DNA from: Allodiplogaster sudhausi
Lineage: Eukaryota > Nematoda > Chromadorea > Rhabditida > Diplogasteridae
Direction of reading: 5' to 3'
Assembly (NCBI GenBank): GCA_945643635.1
Contig: CALZFC010000007.1
Span: forward strand, 1,556,501-1,620,500
DNA: 64,000 nucleotides
Below, one piece after another: positions 13,000 to 24,600 of the stretch. The position numbers and the translations under genes are program-made. The notes below the pieces were generated by a model that worked only from the letters and a program-made list of their open reading frames with translations, did no database searches and was not told where the DNA came from. Numbering within the stretch: position 1 is the first letter of the stretch; each line of letters starts with the position of its first letter.

Positions 13000-14494
13000 G
13001 ATGATGATATGCAGGTGGAAGAGTCAGCAACGGAAAGGATGGCATGGCAAGGTCATGCAGACTTGGATTTGGGGGGCAGATAAGCTCATGTCACCTACTA
13101 GGTCTTGATCCTATCTTTGGTTTCTCTGTCTCTCTCTCTTCTCTCTCTCCTCTACCCTCTGTCAATCCTAGTTTCTATCTCTCGCAGACCTAGAGGTCAT
13201 TGGGAAGAGTAAGACAAGTGATCATGGAGAAGGGGAATGAAGGCTGTTAAGGTGTTGCAGCGGAGAAGTTGGGAGTGGATAGACTGACACTTCGTCTACT
13301 TTTTTTGTAGTAAGAGAATGGTTGAGTACTGTAACTGTAAACGGAAGTCAAGTCGAGAAGAGAAAAGGAAAAGAATCTTATCAAAGTAGGAAAGAGAGTA
13401 AATGGGGAGAAAGAAGCGTGAGCACGAGGGATGATAGCAGCAGAGCAGACAAGAGGGTTTCGAGATAAGGAGAAGGAAGGAGCGGAGAAGATTCACCTCT
13501 CATCCCACCGCTTTCTCGACTCCATTCTCTCCATCTCCCTCCATCTAGTTTACACGCTCTCTCTTCTCTCTCTCTCTCCCTTTCTCTCACCTCCAATCTA
13601 CTCTCTGTCATGAGCAGAGTCTCTCTCGCATTCCACTGTGCATGTCTATTGATGAGCGAAACAGCAGCCACTGTCTTGTACTGTGCAAGGCCGACCGGGA
13701 AAGAGGATGGCAAAGAGAAAGTTGAAAAGTTGAGGAGGGAGGGAGAACAGGAGAGCAAGTTTGCTTATGAATCTCTTATCATAGCAAGTGAATGAAGAGG
13801 AAGATGTCTGTCGTGAAGACTTAGCTTTGGTAACCTAGCTTTATGATGCAGTCTTCAACTCATACAGCCAGATAACCAAAGAGAAGTCAGCACGAATTAG
13901 GGAAGGGATTTGCAGATTGAAGAAGGGAGAAGCACCTGGAGGAGATCGGAGTGGATGGCAGAAGAAGGAGTAGAGAGGAGAGCGGACCCGACCCTGGAGT
14001 GGCCACTGACTGCATTCGAGTGTCTCTCTTGGCCACCGCACCTTCTTATCTGTAGACAGGCGACCGGACGAGTGCCGCCCAGTTCACTCTCTTTCTCTCT
14101 CTTCTTCTCTCTCTATCTGTCTCTCTCTCAATTTCTGACTCCGCCTCCTGACTATCTTGCTCCCGTTGCCTCTCACGCCAACGGCACGACGGTGGCACCG
14201 CCCCTCCCCTTCTTCTCTACCTCTTCTCCTTATTCCCTTGTAATAGTTCACTTACTCTCTTCCATACCGGGAGAAGACATCACTTGTCATTGGAAGACAC
14301 TGAAGGAGCAGCAGCTATTGCAACCGGTTCTTTTGTAGGGCACTCTCTTAATACTACTCTCGCTCTCTCTCCCTCTCGTTCTCCCTCTCTCAGTCTCTTT
14401 GCATCCATTTCCATCGTTCTCTAGTAGGTCGCATTCCAATCTTGAGATATCCGACATGGGTGATAAGTGATAGGCTGATGAAAGTTAGGGAGAG

Positions 14495-14544
<50 letters not shown>

Positions 14545-15381
14545 GTAGAGAGATACTGGGTGTCCTTTTGAATGGAGACTATTATCGAGGACACGGAGAA
14601 ATTGAAGAAGATATGCTAAGATAGCCTCCACATTTGACCTAAAGAGATTATTTGCAAGAATACAGATTCTAGACATAGGATATGTGAGCGATCAAGAGCC
14701 AGATTATATATGCAAGGCTTTCACAATTGATAAAACGAAGAAGCATTCTGACGGTACTCATCAGGGTCCTCTTCTGGCAATCATAAACTGTGGTAGATAT
14801 CTGCTATGCACCACCGACTGGCTCCATTGAAAGAATATGCCCATTCACTTCGAAAGTATACATTGTTGAAGTAGATCAGGATTAAGTGACGCATACAAAT
14901 GTTCATTACCGTAGCTCGTCTCTTCGTTCTTTCCGTCGCCTACCACAACATCTGGCTGAAAACACGATGTCGCCCAATAATCAGCTATTTTCCTGCAAGC
15001 GTTTACGGGAAGTTGGGAGGAATTTTCCACGACGACAGGAAACACGACGAAGTTCCTCAAAAATCTAGATACTGTTGAAATGTATCTGAATATCACTACG
15101 CTCTAATATATTTTTCAGCACCGAAACTACCTGCCGTAAAATATCCTGAAGACAAATTACTCATTTCTGCACTTATGATTCTGATTTCGTTCTTAAAGGA
15201 AACGACGGAATAAGTAAGTCTCTCATTAAATTCTTGTCGCGTGTCCACCTTGATTTTTCGATATTTATTAGGGAATTTTTGTAAGTGTTTTTTTTTACCA
15301 TGTGTTTAGAATCAGGCTAATGTCTATGTTTAGGAATCTTCTCTACTTGAGATCTGTCAATCCCGTTGATTCCTTTCAGAT

Positions 15382-17441
15382 ATGGTTGGTTTAGATGGGA
15401 TGGCATCGCACACTAAGTTTGCTATAATTTCGTTCCTTGCAGGGCAAGAAGAAAGCATTTGTGAATAAGAAGAATGCTGAGAAGTTTCGATTGATTCCTG
15501 AGAGTTTGAGTGGTGGTGGACCAGAGCCCACTGAGCGGTTTGCTCCTTCCAAAGAACATCTCGAAAATCAGCATAAATTTGGCATTTTCTTTGATGATGA
15601 CTACGACTACACACAACATCTACGCGATAGAAATGAGGTTTTTTTTCAGTTTCTATCATTGCTATCTTTCTGTTTTCTCCTTTGCAATGCCTTCTGTGAG
15701 TAGAAGACGGTGATGTTATCTCTGGATGAGACCCGAACCGTGGTTCCTGCTGCTCCTTCCGCTCCTTCTCTTCCTGCATTTATGCTAGACTCTTCCTCTT
15801 ATGCCAAGAAGCGGGTTGTCTTCGACGATGACATTGACCGGGCACTCGAAGGCGAGATCGAGGTCAATCTTTTTATTCTCCACATGGATGTTATTTTTGT
15901 TTTGTTGTTTTGTAAGACTATTATATTAATTCATCTTTTTACCGGGATTAGGTAATTTTGATTTTAAAAAAACTTCGTTCCGGCTGCAGCATATAATTTG
16001 AGGACGAGAATGGCGGTTTGGATGACAACTTTGTTGCCATGGCCGGAGGTGCACTGGATGAGAGCATTCTCCGCCCTCGTAATGTCCATGACGATGACGA
16101 CTCTGATGAGGTTTGGTTCTGACCAATCTCTTTATCTTGTTCTCTTTATTTTAAATTTAAAAAAAAGCAGTTGATTTATTCCCTCAAAACTATTTGAACT
16201 ATCCCCATTAGCTATTATACCAGTAATTATTTCCTTTCAACTAGAAAAAAAAACCGACGTAATTCATCCCATTCTTCACTTACTTCTAGCTGAATCATTT
16301 AAGGATGGATCCTTCAATGACTGTGACGATTACGGAATGGATGAGGAAGACATGGAAGAAGAGGAGAAGAATGTGGATGCTCCTGCCCATCCAGGTTCCT
16401 TTCATTCCTTCCTATTCTGAACATGGAATGTCTCCTGTTCGTAAATTTCTTATGTTTTGGTGTCTTCTGTGAGATTTTTGAGGAGTTTCAATGACATTCA
16501 AGCTCGAATTATCAAATGATTCTAACAAAGTGTGGACTTTAGAAGGAGAGCGCGATGTGGACGCGGCTTTCGAAAAGATGCTGGAGGCGGACTACGGGGA
16601 CGAGCAGATGGGCGAGCTGGACGGAGAAGCAGGCGACATCGCCGGTGGCATTGAACCCGATGATCTGCGCATGAAGAGGCTGGTCGGAGAGAAGAGGGCC
16701 CTCCCGCTCTATGACGAGCAGCTGGCCAAGGTTCGTTTTACTCTTTTCACGTTTGTTATCCTTTTAATACAAAGTTTCCTTCTACTTCCGTGTTTGCTAA
16801 TACTATTCTAGGAATACGTGAAAGCTCGGATGGCCGTGCTGGCGGAGAAAGGAAGCGAGGACGAAGAGGAGATCGAAGTGGAGATTGATGAGAGTGCGAG
16901 GAAGAGAATGAAGTGGGATTGCGAATCATTTGCCACTCAATACACCAACATTTACAATCGTCCCTCTCTCATCAAGGTAAGGAACTATCAACGGAATCCA
17001 TTAAACTACTTTCTGGTAGGAAATGAAGTGTCTTCCTCACAGGAAGGAGGAATTTCTCGTCGTGCACTCAAGAAACTGGAGAAGAAGGCAATTGAAGAGG
17101 AAAAGTCAGTGGAAGAGGAGAGCGAGGATGACTCATACTCTCCTTCTCTTGCCAGCACAACCACCTCCTTCAGGTTGGCAAGAGTCCAATGATATTACTT
17201 GACTATACCGTAGGAATATCCAAGATTTTTTCATAGTGAATAAGATGCTCGAGAATAGTAGTGATTATTGAGGCCTCCCGGAGAGACGACGGAAGAGCGA
17301 AAGGCGCGGAAGGCAGTGGTGAAAGAGCAGAGAAGAAGCCGTCGGGTGGAGAAGAAGCAGAACCAACTGGCATTTGCAGCAGAGCAGCGCCAGGCTCTCT
17401 CCTCCCGGGGCGGCCGAATCCGAGCCACTCCCATTCAATAG
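15382..17441 (+). CDS. LTV1: LTV1, small-subunit ribosome biogenesis factor, 402 aa
   Basis: Exons: 15382-15384 (the ATG alone), 15443-15637, 15704-15862, 16003-16110, 16304-16394, 16543-16730, 16812-16976, 17043-17173, 17273-17441; 1209 nt in frame. The start Met is the last codon of its exon and splices directly to GKKKAFVNKKNAEKF, matching the MGKKK/FxxKKNA N-terminus of LTV1. Further family marks are the FGIFFDDDYDYTQHLR block, the central acidic regions, an Asn-Arg-Pro segment near residue 300 and a basic helical C-terminus (EERKARKAV...RRVEKKQNQLAF). LTV1 is a chaperone of pre-40S particles needed for export and for release of assembly factors. The usual length is about 400-475 aa, so this is full length. 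The intron 16977-17042 could be read through in frame, so a retained-intron isoform is possible. Confidence 0.9.
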
Positions 17442-17525
17442 ATTATTTCCTATTCTTGTCTTCACTCTCTTTTTATTCAGTCACTGTTCGCTTGTTATTG
17501 TTGCTTTTCACAGAAATGTCAGATT

Positions 17526-17531
17526 AATAAA
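17526..17531 (+). promoter_or_regulatory. Poly(A) signal of LTV1
   Basis: An AATAAA hexamer lies 85 nt after the LTV1 stop, in AT-rich sequence just before a CT-rich tract. This is a typical distance for a short 3' UTR. Confidence 0.6.
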
Positions 17532-17825
17532 GAATAGGTGACGAAGCGCAATCTCTCTCCACTCTCGAACTCTCCTTCCCTTTTCCCTCCCTTTGTCTCT
17601 CTCTCTCTCTCTCTCTCTCTGTCTTTCTCTTTCTCTCTTTCTCTTTCATCTCCCTTCCTGCCCCTTCTTCTCTATACACGTGAATGGTGAGTTGCGTCGT
17701 TACTCGAGGAATGTCTCCCGTGTCGTCTATTTGCTGAATCCGCCTGTGCTCGGTGACGGAATGCCTACCCTCTCTTGCACTTCTCTTCTCCCCTTATCTC
17801 TCTCACTTAACGCTGTCTACCTCAG

Positions 17826-17875
<50 letters not shown>

Positions 17876-18168
17876 TTTCGCTCATTTTGTCTCTCTCTCT
17901 TTCTCTCAGTCTCTGGCTTTCGCGTGCTCAGCCTGATCCCGGGGGGTCGCGCACTTTATTCCTCTCCCGGCTGTGTTGCCAGGCGTTTTGTTGTATTGTT
18001 TGCTTGTAGAATTGCTGCTGGAAATGCCCTGGGTTCTAGTGAATTCAACTTTGCAAGAAGTCATTTAGGATCTGTTTTTTTCAAGGGAGTTATTCGCTTA
18101 CCATTTGAAGATCTACCCGCTCTCACTTTTCCTAACAACATTCTGGCGTGAAGACCGGAGTGATTGAA
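17532..18168. other. Intergenic LTV1 / carboxypeptidase D with (CT)n tracts
   Basis: Contains (CT)n runs at about 17597-17650 and 17828-17875 and presumably the CPD promoter and 5' UTR. A perfect let-7 seed match (ctacctca) occurs near 17817, but it lies beyond the LTV1 poly(A) signal and is probably chance. Confidence 0.5.
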
Positions 18169-21100
18169 ATGCCAGTTCCTGCGAGAGACGCGGGTGGATG
18201 GATCTTGTATTCTTTGCCGATACCGTTGCCCACCGTCACTTTTACGAGGTCCGGATTTTTATCTTCTCTGTATTAATACGTAGAAATGTTGATGACATAT
18301 TGCATAGAATATGTGGAAATAATGGCCAAGTCAGTGCAAATTCGAGAAAAAAGTAACTGACTCGAAATATACGAGAACAACTTTGGGAGGTGCACTTAAG
18401 AAATTTTTTGACTCCTTTTGCCCTGGGACGTGTCTCTTGGGGTCGTGAGTAGAATGATCGAGTGTATTTGACTGCTTTGACAGGATAGCACTGCTTCTTC
18501 TCTCCGTCGTTGTGTCAGAAGTCGCGTGCCTGGACTGGGACTCGGATATCCTCGCAACTGAAGTAGAAAGTCAACTTGGAGAGAAAGATGCACTATCTAT
18601 GTATTTCAACGACACCAAACATGATGTCAACGTGTTCCCTTCTTGGGAAGAGATGGAAAGAAGGTACGGATAGTTTCATTATTTTAGTAGGCAATTTTTT
18701 TTTCGTAATTGTAAAGAAATTATTAAGCTCAAAAGGCTAGATCAAATGATGTGGCTATGCCATTGAAGTTGGAATACAGTAATATCTGACAACGAGTTAT
18801 GAATTGAAGAATTGGCGAATTCGAAGATGTAGACAAGGAGAAGCTAGTGAATCATGACTACGTGAAGATGACTGCATGGCTCAAGCAACTCGCCCTCGAC
18901 TACCCCAACATAACTCACCTCCACTCTCCCGGCAAGAGTACCGAAGGGAGAGATCTCTGGGTTATCATCATTTCAGGTTTTTATCACTTTCTATCTTTTT
19001 TATCATCATTTCAGGCTTCTATCACTTTCTATCTTTTTTTATCATCATTTCAGGCTTGTATCACTTTCTATCTTTTTTCTTTCATACTTAAAAATTCGGT
19101 TTCATTTATTCCTTTTTAGACAACCCGGAAGATCACGAGGACTTGGAACCAGACATCAAGCTTGTTGGAAACATGCATGGAAACGAGGTTTGTAGTTGTT
19201 GTTGTTTTCTGAATGAATAAAGTCTTCTTAAAGGTTGTCGGGAGGGAAGCTCTGCTCTCTCTTGCCGAAATTCTTTGCAAGAATTATGGAAAGAACAAGT
19301 ATCTGACAAATTTGGTTGACTCGACTCGGATCCATTTAATGCCTTCAATGAATCCCGATGGATATGAACGGGGATTCGACGGAGATCGAACCGGATATAC
19401 TGTATCTTTTCCACTTTTATATATCAACATTGATTTATATCAATTATCAAGGATGTTGTTTTTGCTAAAGTAAATTTGAAAAGAGTCATCAGGGAAGAGA
19501 GAATGTGCACGGAATCGACCTGAACCGTAACTTCCCTCCTCGCTTTCCCGCGCACCGAGAGAAGACTTCCGGACTCGCGCCCGAGCAGGAGACCGTGGTC
19601 ATGATGAAGTGGCTGAGGAGCGAGCACTTTGTCATCTCTGCCAATCTACATGGAGGTTCCTTCTATTTCGAGCTGTCTCGGACTTCAGTCGTATTTACAA
19701 CCGAAGATGATTGATTCCAGGATCATTGGTCGCCAATTATCCATATGATGATTCGGAGTCTGGGTCAGATGGCATCTATACCATGACTGTTGACGACAAG
19801 CTTTTTGTGGAGATGGCATACCGGCAAGTTGGGTGGAAAGAGAGAGAGAGAGATATAGAGAGTGTGGGAATAAGATAGAAATAGAGAGAATAGAAATAGA
19901 GAGAGAGAGATCTGTTGAGAAATAGAGAGAATAGAAATAGAGAGAGAGAGAGATCTGTTGAATACATGTTTAGATACGCACGTGCTCACTTGAACATGTG
20001 GAAGACGGGGCGGAGATGCGGCCTGAGCACAAACGGCGACGTCTTCATCAACGGAATCACGAACGGCGCAGGATGGTACGGCTTTTCTTTTCTTTTCTTC
20101 TTTCACTAATCTCTTGCCACCTTGATTCAGGTACCACTTGGCTGGTGGAATGCAAGATTGGCAGTACAGATTCACGAACTCACTCGAAATCACTATCGAG
20201 ATGGGCTGCTTCAAGTATCCGTTCAACGGAATGATTCCAGCGTCAGTTTTGACGGAAGACTGAGTAGCAAAAGATGGAGGAGGTCGATTGCAGATTGTGG
20301 AATCAACACAAGTTCGCGTTGCTCTCCTTCCTTTCTCTCGGCTTGGGAGGAGTTCGTGGACACATCCGAGACTCGGCTGGGAAACCCATCCCGAATGCAA
20401 CTCTCACTGTCGAGGAGGGGAAAGCCGTGACGTCCGACAGCGAAGGCCGGTACTGGCGCATTCTCACTCTAGGCAAGCACACGGTCAGTGAGTGCTGGAC
20501 TCTGCCATGACAGATGATTGATAGAGTCTGTTCAGTTGGCAGTCCACTCTCCGTCCAGTGAGCCTGAATCCTTCTCTCTGAACATCACATCTCTGGAAGA
20601 GCCAGTGGTTCATGACGTGGTCCCAAAAGAGTGCGGAGGACCCCTCGAGGGCCGGAAAGCGTTTGTTCGCGGCCGTGGCTCTGTCCGCGTTGCCATCGTC
20701 GGTTTCTCTCCTCTCGTCGAGACGAGTCTTCTCTATCTTCTCAATGAGAGCTGTCACCAGTCGTCAAGTGAGTCATTTCTCTGATTAGACCCCAAATAGT
20801 GCACTTTCATAATTGCAGCCAGCGCCGTGCTTCTGCCGGAGTCCCTATCTCTCCTCTTGATCCCCTCCTATAACCCGTCCTTCGCCGAGGACATCCGAGT
20901 CTTCAAGCCGGCCTCAGTTGTGGTGGTGAGTGAAGGCCCTCCGGATGCCGTTGTCTTCTCTGCTGGCAGCTCAACTCCTCCTCTCTTCCATCTCAGCGAC
21001 CTCGAGAAGAGTCTCGCCAAAGCCATTCCTGGAACGACGACTTGCACGAAGTGAGTAAAGCACTCTGCTATCATTCTCCCTTTTGCATACTCACTTTAAC

Positions 21101-21580
21101 ATGCATTATATAATGTAAATGTTTTTTTAGGAAGCTGCGTGAGTCTTCGATGTCGGATGAGATCTCTCGAATGGGAGTGGAGAATGTCTTCACTCTCGGC
21201 ATCTCCATCGGATGTGAGGCGGAGCAACCAGATCTCTCACTCCGAACTGCGGCAGTCACGGGAACTGTTCAGGTGCGATTTGCCTTCTATTTGTTTTGGT
21301 GGAAATTAGTGGGAATATTAATTACTCAAATGTTGATTGATATAAATAGGTATAGGATTTAACTTGCTGGCAAATTAAGCTGTTGGCGCGGCTTCTCTCT
21401 TCTGATTCCGTCCGTGAATTCTCCGTTCTCCCGTCGGCGAATCCTTTGGATCACTTCACTCCGGACCAGACTCTTCTCGCTACTTCCGAAGCTCTTCCCA
21501 TTCTGGAGGACCAGGAACGATGTGCTCACCACATCCCTCATCCCACTCTCCATCTCACTGGCATTGGTATGCTTCTTGCT

Positions 21581-21621
<41 letters not shown>

Positions 21622-24600
21622 TTCACTCTCTCTATCTCTCACTCACTCTCTCGCCTTCCCTCTCCCTTTCTCTCTTTCTCTATTCTCCAGTTTCATCTTG
21701 CTTGATGGTGTAGAAATTCAAATTGCCATAAAGGAACGGGAGATGCTCCGTACACTTTGGTGGCTGCGATTGAAAAGAAGACGGAGACTCTTGTTTACGA
21801 GTTCATGAGTCACCTCTGCAATTCCACGGATCCAGAAGTTGTTTCTCTTCGCCAGAGAGGAACGGTCGTCTTCCTCCCCGAGATACCACAAACTCAGGTT
21901 TAAAGGAAATGAGTAAAGTACTCCTTATCCACGAACCCTTCTCAGACGAACTGCCATGACTACGGCTCCATCGATCCCTTCCGCATGTTGTTCGCTGATG
22001 TGGTAGAGAATGGCATCTCTGGAATCGACATGGCCATTCTCATCGGAGCGGGCGGACTGAAGGTTGTTCAATCAACGAATTATCACTGGCTGAACTAGAG
22101 TACTGTATGATGTATTGTAACAGGAATGGTTGAGGTGAGATGGCTGGACCCGCGCAAGGATGGCCTGACTAAACAGATGGCAGATGCTTTCCGGGCCAAG
22201 CAACCACTCATCGCCAATGCTACTCTCGATCTCTGCACAGGTATTTATTTTATTTATTTATTTCTTATTCAAGAATTTCTTACATTGCTTATAAATCTTC
22301 TTCTTCCAGAATGTTGGCATGTAATTCTTCTTACTGTTAAGGTGGCATTCCAACTGAAAGAGAAGTGTCGAAAGAGATGGCATGGGGAGAGGCAACAAAG
22401 GCAGTGGATGGAAGGAAGCCTCCCCCCTCTGCCCTTCTCATTCAGACTGGTTGTTGCTATGAAGAGAGGCAGACTGGCGCACTCTTCAGTGAGAACTACA
22501 AGGCACTCCAGGCAGCGCTCAGTGTATGCCTTCTCGAAACATATTTTCATCCTTTTTGCCCTATCTGCTTCCTCTTTTGATATGGATGGTTTCCTGCTTA
22601 GAGAACGATGAAGAAAGAGAGAAAGTGGAGAGTGAGAGAGCGAAAGTGAGTGAGAGTATGTAAAGAGAAAGATAGGAAGAGAGAGAAAAAGAGAGGGGTT
22701 AATGAATATCCCGTAGGTGAGAAGTCGCGGTTTTCTGGTGGATGGCGGCCGTTCTGTACTGGGTGCTCGTGAAGTGGGTGGAAATGGCCAGGAATGGGTG
22801 GCGAATGGACACGCTCTGTTCATTCCTCTCCCTCTCGGCAGTTTCCACTTCCAGATTGTATTCGGAGATGGCCACACCAAAGATGTCAAGTTCGAGGTAC
22901 ATTCCCTTTCATTTTTTGTCTCTAATGTGGAATAAGCTCTAAAAATCGTGCTTTTTAAATTGATTGTAATTAAGAGAGCCTGTCAGTATCGTTCGATCAA
23001 GGCCTGCCCTAGGAATTTTTTTTCGAATTTCTTAACCAAAATTGTTTATAGTATACAACTCGACGTGGTGAACACAATAGGCTGAATTTCAAAGGTGAAA
23101 AAAATTTTCCGCGCGAGACCCAGTACCGAAATCTTATAAATTCGATTGGTCATAAGTCGCTTCAAACTTATTGTTAGACAACCATCGAGCTATCATTGGA
23201 TAGCTGATTGAACGGGCTTTAGTTTTCATCGTGGAAGATATTTTCGAAAATTTGAATTTGGCCCTAAAACACGGCCCTAAACATTTTCGAGGGCGGTTTT
23301 TAGCCAAATGAAGTATTTTTGCTCATTTCCGCACAACCACTCCTGTATAGGCTTAAAGTACGTGAAATTTGCTACAACATATGTCTCTTTCAGGAAAATT
23401 GAAGGTCCCAGCCTTAGGTTCCCAAGCGCTCGAACATGATCCTGTGTAAACCGTAACACCGTGCAAGCGCATTCTTCGATCCATAACTGCGCTCAATGTC
23501 AATATTACAAAATCGTAAGTATATCATCTAAGAGCTCTCATGGAGACCTTCAAATGTTACATACATTATTTTATTGAAAAGTTTCAATTTATATGGGAAA
23601 TTTCGTTATGTACGATTAGAAGGCTTAAAAAACTACTTTAATAACATTTTCGCCTGTCAAAACATACATCATAAGAAAGAGGATGAAATTTGCTACAAGA
23701 TGAACCCCTTTAAATGAAATTCCATGCTTACGATCCTTTGTTATAAGCCATAAGAGTAGGATAACAAGGCCTTATGAAAAAAGTGCAGAAAAAAAGGATT
23801 GGAATATTCTAATTCGAATAAGCTAAAATGTGAATTCTTGGGCGAAATGACAGCGACGCTACTGGCACTAATTTTATGATTTATAACAAAAGATCGTAGG
23901 CATGGAAACCCATTGAAAGGGGTTCTCTTGTAGCAAATTTCATCCTCTTTCTTATGATGTATGTTTTGACAGGCGAAAATGTTATTAAAGTAGTTTTTTA
24001 AGCCTTCTAATTGTACATAACGAAATTTCCCATATAAATTGAAACTTTTCAATAAAATAATGTATGTAACATTTGAAGGTCTCCATGAGAGCTCTTAGAT
24101 GATATACTTACGATTTTGTAATATTGACATTGAGCGCAGTAATGGATCGAAGAATGCGCTTGCACGGTGTTACGGTTTACACAGGATCATGTTCGAGCGC
24201 TTGGGAACCTAAGGCTGGGACCTTCAATTTTCCTGAAAGAGACATATGTTGTAGCAAATTTCACGTACTTTAAGCCTATGCAGGAGCGTTGTGCGGAAAT
24301 GAGCAAAAAATACTTAATTTGGCTAAAAACCGCCCTCGAAAATGTTTAGGGCCGTGTTTTATGGCCAAATTCAAATTTTTCGAAAATATCTAGAGACCGC
24401 AGATGATTTTCCCAAACCGCTTGAAAATGTAAATGAGGATTGATTTTGGGGAGTTTAGGTGATCAGAAAACGATTTCTACAATCAGAATCTCACGAAAGT
24501 TTGAAATTATCTTACAAAAACGCCTTTAAAAAATGAGAATTCCTGGGGAAGATGGGCCTCCTACAGTAAGCCCGTCCACGTATCTCAATGTGCCAAACGG

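Larger units (their letters stand above)
11796..15381. other. LIN-41 3' UTR region and CT-rich intergenic DNA
   Basis: The proximal part (to about 13.0 kb) is the probable lin-41 3' UTR. It has AT-rich DNA to 12170 and then CT-rich tracts (12270-12345, 12630-12690). From 13.1 kb onward there are CT and GA tracts, including a pure (GA)n block at about 14498-14540, and no exon chain. 14.6-15.3 kb is AT-rich with nothing recognised. Confidence 0.5.

Noticed and set aside
14217..14223. Second ctacctc heptamer as another let-7 site for lin-41
   Set aside because: It is 2.4 kb past the stop in CT-rich DNA, beyond the likely poly(A) signal; chance occurrence is likely.
17817..17824. ctacctca as a let-7 site in LTV1
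   Set aside because: It lies about 290 nt after a clear AATAAA at 17526, so it is probably outside the mature transcript.
22974..22990. Calling the TTAA element a confirmed piggyBac
   Set aside because: The TTAA duplication fits, but the terminal bases are not the standard piggyBac ends and no transposase is encoded, so only a TTAA-type non-autonomous element is claimed.
23277..24349. Matching 60-codon frames on opposite strands (23277-23459 minus and 24167-24349 plus)
   Set aside because: They are the same DNA read from the two arms of the palindrome, with no splice context or family match; their identity is explained by the inverted repeat.
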